A program made the position numbers and the translations under genes. 64,000 nucleotides of DNA from Chitinophagaceae bacterium UBA4411 (GTDB lineage: Bacteria > Bacteroidota > Bacteroidia > Chitinophagales > Chitinophagaceae), in assembly GCA_002400415.1 (NCBI GenBank), contig DGQP01000016.1, positions 1-64,000 on the forward strand. Reading direction: 5' to 3'. Below the pieces are notes generated by a model. It did no database searches and was not told the DNA's origin. It was given only the letters and a program-made list of their open reading frames with translations. Positions 58,668-64,000 of the stretch are shown here, piece by piece (position 1 is the first letter of the stretch; each line of letters opens with the position of its first letter).

Positions 58668-59867
58668 ATGCGTATCATCACCAGAACTGTTTTGATCCTT
58701 TCTGTAGTCAGTTTGTTTGCTGATATTGCCAGTGAATTATTATACCCGATCATACCCGTTTATTTAGACAGCATCGGCTTTTCCGCATTATCTATCGGCA
58801 TCCTGGAGGGTATTGCCAATTTCACAGCCGGCATCAGCAAAGGTTACTTCGGAAAATTAAGTGATGAAAAGGGTCTGCGGTTGCCTTTTGTAAAACTGGG
58901 GTATTTGTTAAGCGCCATTTCAAAACCTGTTATGGTGATGCTGACCAGTCCCTTCCTTGCTTTTATTGCCCGCACATCGGACCGCTTAGGCAAAGGAATA
59001 CGAACTGCTGCAAGAGACGCATTGCTTTCACAACAAACAACACCTGAGAACAAAGGAAGGGTATTTGGTTTTCACCGCAGCATGGATACAGTAGGCGCCA
59101 CTATCGGACCTGTATTAGCTTTACTTTTTTTATTTTATTATCCCGGGCAATACTCAACCATTTTTTATTTCGCTTTCATTCCCGGCATCATCAGTGTATT
59201 GCTGATCTTTTTATTAAAAGAAAAAAAACAACCTGTTTCCACTTTCCGTGACGGCCATATTTTTTCATACTTCAGGTATTGGAAAATCGCTTCACCTGAA
59301 TACAGGAAAGTTGTTGTCGGATTATTATTATTTGCGCTGTTCAACAGTTCAGATTTTTTCCTGTTACTCAAAGCCAAAGAAGCGATTGGTGATGAAAAGA
59401 TCATAATCATGGGCATCACTTTCACCGGTGTCACCATCAGTATGGCTGCTTATGTTTTCTATAATCTTATTTATGCCCTGTTCTCCTACCCGATTGGGAT
59501 TTTAGCTGACAGAGCCGGTTTTAAGAAGGTAATCCTCCTGGGGATGTTTTTATTTGCCATTGTATACGCAGGCTTCGCCTTCAATCCTTCTGTGCCGGCA
59601 ATCTTTGCATTATTCTTTATCTATGGATTGTATGCTGCTGCCACGGAAGGTGTGATCAAAGCATGGATCACGAATATGGCACATAAAGACAACACAGCCA
59701 CAGCCATTGGCTTTTATACTTCCTTTGAAAGTTTCTGCATATTATTCTCAAGTATTATTGCCGGCGCCCTATGGTCAGGGCTTGGCAGCTTTTATACCTT
59801 TGCAACAACCTCACTGATCACCATCATTGTTATCCTCTATTTTCTACTCAGGATCAGGGAAGACTAA
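58668..59867 (+). CDS. Major facilitator superfamily transporter
   Basis: 399 aa from ATG 58668 (MRIITRTVLILSVVSLFADI); the frame opens earlier but that part is low-complexity and non-conserved. There are twelve helices. The inter-helix motif ARTSDRLGKGIRTAARDALL, between helices 4 and 5, and FADIASELLYPIIPVYLDSI mark an MFS subgroup annotated only as MFS transporter in Bacteroidota. Substrate unknown. It is divergent from mreB and has no operon partner. Confidence 0.85.
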   Translation: MRIITRTVLILSVVSLFADIASELLYPIIPVYLDSIGFSALSIGILEGIANFTAGISKGYFGKLSDEKGLRLPFVKLGYLLSAISKPVMVMLTSPFLAFIARTSDRLGKGIRTAARDALLSQQTTPENKGRVFGFHRSMDTVGATIGPVLALLFLFYYPGQYSTIFYFAFIPGIISVLLIFLLKEKKQPVSTFRDGHIFSYFRYWKIASPEYRKVVVGLLLFALFNSSDFFLLLKAKEAIGDEKIIIMGITFTGVTISMAAYVFYNLIYALFSYPIGILADRAGFKKVILLGMFLFAIVYAGFAFNPSVPAIFALFFIYGLYAAATEGVIKAWITNMAHKDNTATAIGFYTSFESFCILFSSIIAGALWSGLGSFYTFATTSLITIIVILYFLLRIRED

Positions 59868-59971
59868 TCTCTCTTTAATACAGTAATATTTTTCCGGCCA
59901 AATATTAACAGTTTGGCACGGTTCTGGAAAATGGGGGTAAGAACACAATTCTTCCACAAAAATTCATTGTT

Positions 59972-60439
59972 ATGAGAAAAGTCATTGTATTAGCAGCGGC
60001 CTTATTTTTCGTTATCACTTCGCAAGCCCAGAGCCGCAGCACCAACAGTTCATCTTACAAAACCGCATTGGGTGTGAAAGTCTGGGACGGCGGCGGTATC
60101 TCTTTAAAACATTTCTTTACCGGTAATAACGCAGGCGAACTGATTGGTTATTTCTGGAGCCGGGGAGCCCGTTTTACCGGTTTATATGAAATACATGGCG
60201 ATATTACCGGTGCGCAGGGTTTGAAATGGTATATCGGCCCCGGCGCTCATATTGGTTTCTACAATACCAAATATGGTGATGGCGCTTTCGCTGGTATTGA
60301 TGGTGTATTAGGTCTTGATTATAAATTCAGGGGTGCCCCCATCAACATGTCCATCGACTGGCAGCCTTCCTTCGAATTTGGCGACAACCGCGGCTTCGTG
60401 GGAAGCTGGGGTGGGTTAGGCATCCGTTACACCTTCTAA
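59972..60439 (+). CDS. Small secreted/outer-membrane beta-barrel-like protein
   Basis: 155 aa. Signal peptide (VLAAALFFVITSQAQ). The mature part is Gly/aromatic-rich with alternating strands (GVKVWDGGGISLKHFF; WYIGPGAHIGFYNTKYG; GLDYKFRGAPINMSIDWQPS) and ends WGGLGIRYTF with a terminal Phe, as in small eight-strand outer-membrane barrels. No specific family or function. It is monocistronic and ends before the terminator at 60471-60494. Confidence 0.7.
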   Translation: MRKVIVLAAALFFVITSQAQSRSTNSSSYKTALGVKVWDGGGISLKHFFTGNNAGELIGYFWSRGARFTGLYEIHGDITGAQGLKWYIGPGAHIGFYNTKYGDGAFAGIDGVLGLDYKFRGAPINMSIDWQPSFEFGDNRGFVGSWGGLGIRYTF

Positions 60440-60470
60440 TATATATCGGTTCATAATCTATCAGCCAGGA

Positions 60471-60494
60471 AGTGATCAGGTCTTACTGATCACT
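60471..60494 (+). terminator. Rho-independent terminator
   Basis: AGTGATCAG (60471-60479) pairs perfectly with CTGATCACT (60486-60494), 6-nt loop, tail TCTTTTGTTT. It lies 32 bp after the barrel gene. Confidence 0.88.
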
Positions 60495-60525
60495 TCTTTT
60501 GTTTACTTTAGTACAAATAACCAAC

Positions 60526-61416
60526 ATGAGAAAAAACTTACTGCTTGCTGTCGTTGCCTTTTTTATCAAAGGCATTTCATTTTGCCAGGTTGATGCTATG
60601 AAAGCAGCTACCGATTATGAAAAAGACATTAAAGACAGTATTAATTTTCCATACGGGAACAATAAATCCGCCGGGAAATACTATGATATCCGTGGTTTCA
60701 AAATGTATTGCGAGGTCTATGGTGAGGGAGAACCCTTGCTTATCATTCACGGCAACGGGGGCTCTATTAATAATTTCATTTACCAGATTCCCTTTTTCGC
60801 CAAAAAATACAAAGTCATCATTGCCGACAGCCGTTCGCACGGCAAGTCGGTTGACAAAGGCGATTCTCTTACCTATGAAATGATGGCCGATGATTATGCA
60901 GCATTATTAACTGCATTAAAAGTTGATTCTGCAAATGTGATCGGCTGGAGTGACGGAGGTATCAATGCACTATTACTGGCGATCCGCCACCCGGAGAAAG
61001 TAAAAAAGTTGGCTGCCACCGGGGCTAATCTTGTTCCCGACACCACTGCTGTTCCGCAACAGATCTGGGATATGGTGACACCAACTTTTAAAATGCTTGC
61101 TGCTAAAACCACCCGGACAGAACAGGAAAAGACGGCTTACAAACTATATCGTTTGCTTTGCGAACAACCTCATATTCCGCTAAGTAATCTCCAAAAGATA
61201 AAATGTCCCGCCCTCATCATCGGCGGTGATCACGATGTGATCAAAGAAGAACACACGATGCTCATTTATAAAAATATCCCGAAAGCATATCTCTGGATAT
61301 TACCTGCATCAGGCCACTCCACTCCGCTGATGTATAAAGATGATTTCAATAAAGTGGTGGATCGATTCTTTTCTGCCCCGTATAAAATTATTGAAGGAAA
61401 CGACAGGTTTATGTAA
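60526..61416 (+). CDS. Secreted alpha/beta hydrolase
   Basis: 296 aa from ATG 60526 (MRKNLLLAVVAFFIKGISFC, a signal peptide); the upstream Met at 60499 adds nine residues that spoil it. Alpha/beta-hydrolase motifs: LLIIHGNGGSINNFI (oxyanion HGxxG), NVIGWSDGGINALLLA (nucleophile Ser in GWSDG), GGDHDVIKEEHT (acid Asp) and LPASGHSTPLMY (catalytic His). The fold and triad are clear; the substrate is not. Convergent with the tryptophan-dioxygenase-family gene, 6 bp apart. Confidence 0.85.
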   Translation: MRKNLLLAVVAFFIKGISFCQVDAMKAATDYEKDIKDSINFPYGNNKSAGKYYDIRGFKMYCEVYGEGEPLLIIHGNGGSINNFIYQIPFFAKKYKVIIADSRSHGKSVDKGDSLTYEMMADDYAALLTALKVDSANVIGWSDGGINALLLAIRHPEKVKKLAATGANLVPDTTAVPQQIWDMVTPTFKMLAAKTTRTEQEKTAYKLYRLLCEQPHIPLSNLQKIKCPALIIGGDHDVIKEEHTMLIYKNIPKAYLWILPASGHSTPLMYKDDFNKVVDRFFSAPYKIIEGNDRFM

Positions 61417-61422
61417 AGGTCT

Positions 61423-62430
61423 TTAAGCAGAAACAAATCCTAAGCGCATTTCCGTAGCATGACTGAGTTTTGGTAGTTTTCGTCTTTCGATCAGGAAGCT
61501 GTTGAGTTGTGCTATTTCCCGGAAAATATAATGTTTATCCGCGGCGGCTTTCAGGTAATCTTTCCCGGTGCTGCCTCCTGTGCCGATCCGGGTGCCGATC
61601 ATCCGGTGCACCATATTCATATGCCGGTAACGCCAGCTGCTCAATTGTTCATCAATTTCGAGTAATACATTGAGTAGTTGAAAAGGTAACTGCAACAGGG
61701 GATAACCACGGTACAACATGATGAATAAGGCCGCACGGCAGGCAGCTGGTGACAGGGACCGGCCTTCCCATTTTTCGCCGCTGAATATTTCATCAAACCC
61801 GCTGATGTTATTTTTCTCCGCTTCTGCCAGGCTTCCCTCGTAACTTGTTCTATAATTAGTCCAGAAAGAATCGTCTGCCCCTTCTTTTAAGAAAGGCATT
61901 CGTTCCAGCCAGCTGTTCAATAAGTCTAAAACTGATTTACTTCTCTCTGCTTTTTTTATTATTTCAACCTGTTCGGGACGTAATTGTGCGGTATAATATT
62001 CTTTGCCATGACGGTGTTCAAATTTCAATCCCAGTTTCGCTTCCAGTTCTTTGAATTGCCAGCTTTGAAAACCGGAAGCCGGCCGCAGCATATCCCTGAA
62101 ATCAAGAAAATCCATGGGTGTCATGGTTTCCATGATATCAACCTGGTGTACCAGCACCCGGAGAATAGTAACACAGCGGCTGAGCCGGTGAACAACGGTT
62201 TGCAGCTCAGGAGAATTATCGTTAAGTGCCGGCCTGTTCATAATAGCAGCTACCGAGTCAACCTCGTGATGCAGTTGCCTGAACCAAAGCTCATAAGCCT
62301 GGTGAATAACGATGAATAACATTTCATCATGTGCCGGCAATTGCAGCTTATCACTTTCGGGGAATTGTGCATTCAGTATCTTGTCTAATTGCAGGTAATC
62401 ATGATAATGAAGTTCAGAAGGCATAAGCAA
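61423..62430 (-). CDS. Tryptophan 2,3-dioxygenase family protein
   Basis: 335 aa. Haem dioxygenase pattern: HYHDYLQLDKILNAQFP, HDEMLFIVIHQAYELWFRQL, SGFQSWQFKELEAKLGL, and SSWRYRHMNMVHRMIGTRIG / TGGSTGKDYL. The last holds the haem-ligand His (RHMNMVHRMIG) and the GTGGS substrate loop. It matches catalytic TDO and likely opens the kynurenine pathway, though other pathway genes are not nearby. Length is slightly above the 280-aa short form and near the Bacteroidota form. It is encoded 31 bp downstream of the purD stop. Confidence 0.9.
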   Translation of the reverse strand: MLMPSELHYHDYLQLDKILNAQFPESDKLQLPAHDEMLFIVIHQAYELWFRQLHHEVDSVAAIMNRPALNDNSPELQTVVHRLSRCVTILRVLVHQVDIMETMTPMDFLDFRDMLRPASGFQSWQFKELEAKLGLKFEHRHGKEYYTAQLRPEQVEIIKKAERSKSVLDLLNSWLERMPFLKEGADDSFWTNYRTSYEGSLAEAEKNNISGFDEIFSGEKWEGRSLSPAACRAALFIMLYRGYPLLQLPFQLLNVLLEIDEQLSSWRYRHMNMVHRMIGTRIGTGGSTGKDYLKAAADKHYIFREIAQLNSFLIERRKLPKLSHATEMRLGFVSA

Positions 62431-62461
62431 TAATTATATAAATAAGATAGCAGGCCTGAGA

Positions 62462-63754
62462 CTACGAAACAGGCTGCCTGAATTCATACCCGATATCCGT
62501 GCGGTAATAAATACCCTCGTAATGGATATTATCTAAAATATCTAATGATATATTGACAGCTTCCTGCAGGTTTTTATCTAATGAAGTAACACAAAGTACA
62601 CGGCCTCCATTGGTGACGATTTTTCCTTTCTCTTCTTTTGTTCCTGCCTGGAAGACCAGTGATTGTTTTCCAAATTGCTCATTCAGTCCTGTTATTTCGA
62701 ATCCTTTCTCATAACCCAGCGGGTAACCACCGCTTACAGCCATGATAGTGGCTGCCGCTCTCGGATCTGTTTTTATTTCCACCTGGTCCAGCTCTTTTTG
62801 AGTGGCGGCGATGCACAAGCCTACCAGATCCGTTTCAAGTCTTGCCATCACCACTTCTGTTTCCGGGTCACCCATACGGCAATTGTATTCGATCACATAT
62901 GGATCGCCATTCACATTGATCAGCCCGAAGAAAACAAAACCGGTATACTCAATACCCTCTTTATACAAACCGTTAATAGTGGGCTTGATCACTCTTTCTT
63001 CCACCTTATACATAAAACCGGGAGTCGCAAACGGCACCGGGCTGATGGCGCCCATACCGCCGGTATTTAAACCCGTGTCTCCTTCACCAACACGTTTATA
63101 ATCCTTGGCTTCCGGAAGGATGAGGTAATTCTTACCATCTGTAATGGCAAACACACTCAGTTCAATACCTGTCAAAAACTCTTCTACCACCACTTTCCTG
63201 CTGGCTTCTCCAAATTTGGATTGCTGGATCATCAGCTCAAACTCAGCAATGGCTTCCACATGATTGTGGCAAATAGCCACACCTTTACCGGCCGCCAGTC
63301 CGTCTGCTTTTATCACAATAGGCAAACTATGCTGCTGCAGGTAATCAACTCCTTCCTGGTAATTATCAATCGTGAATTCCCTGTAGGCAGCCGTGGGTAT
63401 CTTATGCCGCAGCATGAACTCTTTGGCAAAGGCTTTACTGCCTTCCAGTTTGGCGCCTTCTTTAGACGGGCCGATGAAGTAAATTTTCTTTAATTGTTCA
63501 TGCGTTTTGAAATAATCATAGATACCCTTCACCAGGGGTTCTTCCGGCCCTACAAAAACCATTTCAATCTTTTCTTTAATACAGAAAGCAGCCACGGCAT
63601 CAAAATCATTAATATCAAGCGCTACGTTAATACCGCATTGGGCGGTGCCGGGATTACCGGGAGCAATATACAGGGGGTTGGCCCACACACTTTGGTTCAG
63701 TTTCCAGGCAAGGGCATGTTCCCTGCCACCAGAGCCGAGTAAAAGGATTCGCAT
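62462..63754 (-). CDS. purD: Phosphoribosylamine-glycine ligase
   Basis: 430 aa, full length. ATP-grasp enzyme of de novo purine synthesis: N-terminal RILLLGSGGREHALAWKL, then VGPEEPLVKGIYDYF, GPSKEGAKLEGSKAFAKEFM, ATP site LPIVIKADGLAAGKGVAI, and FFGLINVNGDPYVIEYNCR / MGDPETEVVM with the metal-binding Glu and Asn. It makes glycinamide ribonucleotide from phosphoribosylamine, glycine and ATP. Divergent from the POT transporter gene. Confidence 0.96.
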   Translation of the reverse strand: MRILLLGSGGREHALAWKLNQSVWANPLYIAPGNPGTAQCGINVALDINDFDAVAAFCIKEKIEMVFVGPEEPLVKGIYDYFKTHEQLKKIYFIGPSKEGAKLEGSKAFAKEFMLRHKIPTAAYREFTIDNYQEGVDYLQQHSLPIVIKADGLAAGKGVAICHNHVEAIAEFELMIQQSKFGEASRKVVVEEFLTGIELSVFAITDGKNYLILPEAKDYKRVGEGDTGLNTGGMGAISPVPFATPGFMYKVEERVIKPTINGLYKEGIEYTGFVFFGLINVNGDPYVIEYNCRMGDPETEVVMARLETDLVGLCIAATQKELDQVEIKTDPRAAATIMAVSGGYPLGYEKGFEITGLNEQFGKQSLVFQAGTKEEKGKIVTNGGRVLCVTSLDKNLQEAVNISLDILDNIHYEGIYYRTDIGYEFRQPVS

Positions 63755-63903
63755 ATTTGGTTTTATAGTCGGATGTTAAAAAGCACTGCGAATATCGGTA
63801 CGATATTTAAAAGATGGCCGGGAAAATTATCGAGTGGTCATTTTTCTGTATTTTGGCCGGTAGTAACGGTTCAAGTCTCTGATTATAAACTAAAAAACAC
63901 TGT

Positions 63904-64000
63904 ATGAATCAACCTGCAAAACCCGGCAAGCACCCTAAGGCCCTCTATGTGCTATTCTTCACAGAAATGTGGGAACGATTTGCCTACTACCTGATGGTGG
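63904..64000 (+). CDS. POT-family (peptide:proton symporter) transporter, 5' end only
   Basis: Only 32 codons lie within the window. HPKALYVLFFTEMWERFAYY is the first-helix signature of POT/PTR2 transporters, including the ExxER motif (TEMWERF). The gene continues past the right edge. Upstream 149 bp are shared with divergent purD. Confidence 0.85.
   Translation, partial: MNQPAKPGKHPKALYVLFFTEMWERFAYYLMV

Overview
The window looks like a chromosomal segment of a Bacteroidota bacterium, most likely family Chitinophagaceae (Niastella/Ferruginibacter/Chitinophaga-like). The basis is a SusC/SusD pair, very large DUF6443-type RHS proteins, a DUF5690 MFS protein, TAnnTTTG-type promoters with few Shine-Dalgarno sites, and codon use. 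I see no rRNA, tRNA, CRISPR array or complete insertion sequence.

Region 1 (1-18,600) is a polymorphic-toxin and defence zone. A four-gene operon running leftward (coiled-coil/beta-barrel protein, 1,371-aa RHS protein, glutathione-peroxidase-like protein, 1,522-aa RHS protein with a metzincin-like metallopeptidase tip) is followed by an immunity-like lipoprotein. After it comes a graveyard of displaced tips and immunity-like genes (orphan RHS core plus tip, small membrane proteins, lipoproteins, a Hint-domain remnant with a DUF1493 gene, a nonsense-interrupted lipoprotein). Three copies of a roughly 170-190 bp repeat separate the cassettes; each holds a pair of palindromes whose stems vary while pairing is kept, and a diverged relative lies upstream of the RHS operon. 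An AbiEi/AbiEii type IV toxin-antitoxin pair with two operator-like inverted repeats closes the region.

Region 2 (19,900-47,200) reads as one phosphorus-scavenging island. A leftward operon starts with SusC/SusD-like import proteins, then three alkaline-phosphatase-superfamily enzymes (two fused to beta-propellers), a second TonB receptor, and a phosphonate-catabolism set: PhnZ-like HD oxygenase, PhnX-like HAD hydrolase, DUF5690 transporter and TIGR03364-type FAD oxidoreductase. Divergent from it is a PlcP-like phosphoesterase plus glycosyltransferase pair, the known module for replacing phospholipids with glycolipids under phosphate starvation. Beyond lie a TonB receptor/beta-helix lipoprotein pair, an OprO/P-type porin, and DUF47 plus PiT phosphate transport. 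Five control regions in this island carry 7-bp direct repeats (consensus near GGTAACA) at exactly 11-bp pitch, the geometry of a PhoB box; one precedes a candidate small RNA with its own terminator.

Region 3 (47,200-64,000) is mostly housekeeping: galE, a transketolase C-terminal half, an ECF sigma/anti-sigma/periplasmic-sensor trio, an MBL-fold hydrolase, the cell-shape cluster mreB-mreC-mreD-mrdA-rodA, an MFS transporter, an alpha/beta hydrolase, a tryptophan 2,3-dioxygenase-family gene, purD and the start of a POT-family transporter.

The strongest candidate for an undescribed system is the phosphonate/phosphoester utilisation locus (19,919-36,906) with its shared 11-bp-pitch regulon. The RHS tip array with diversified paired palindromes is second.
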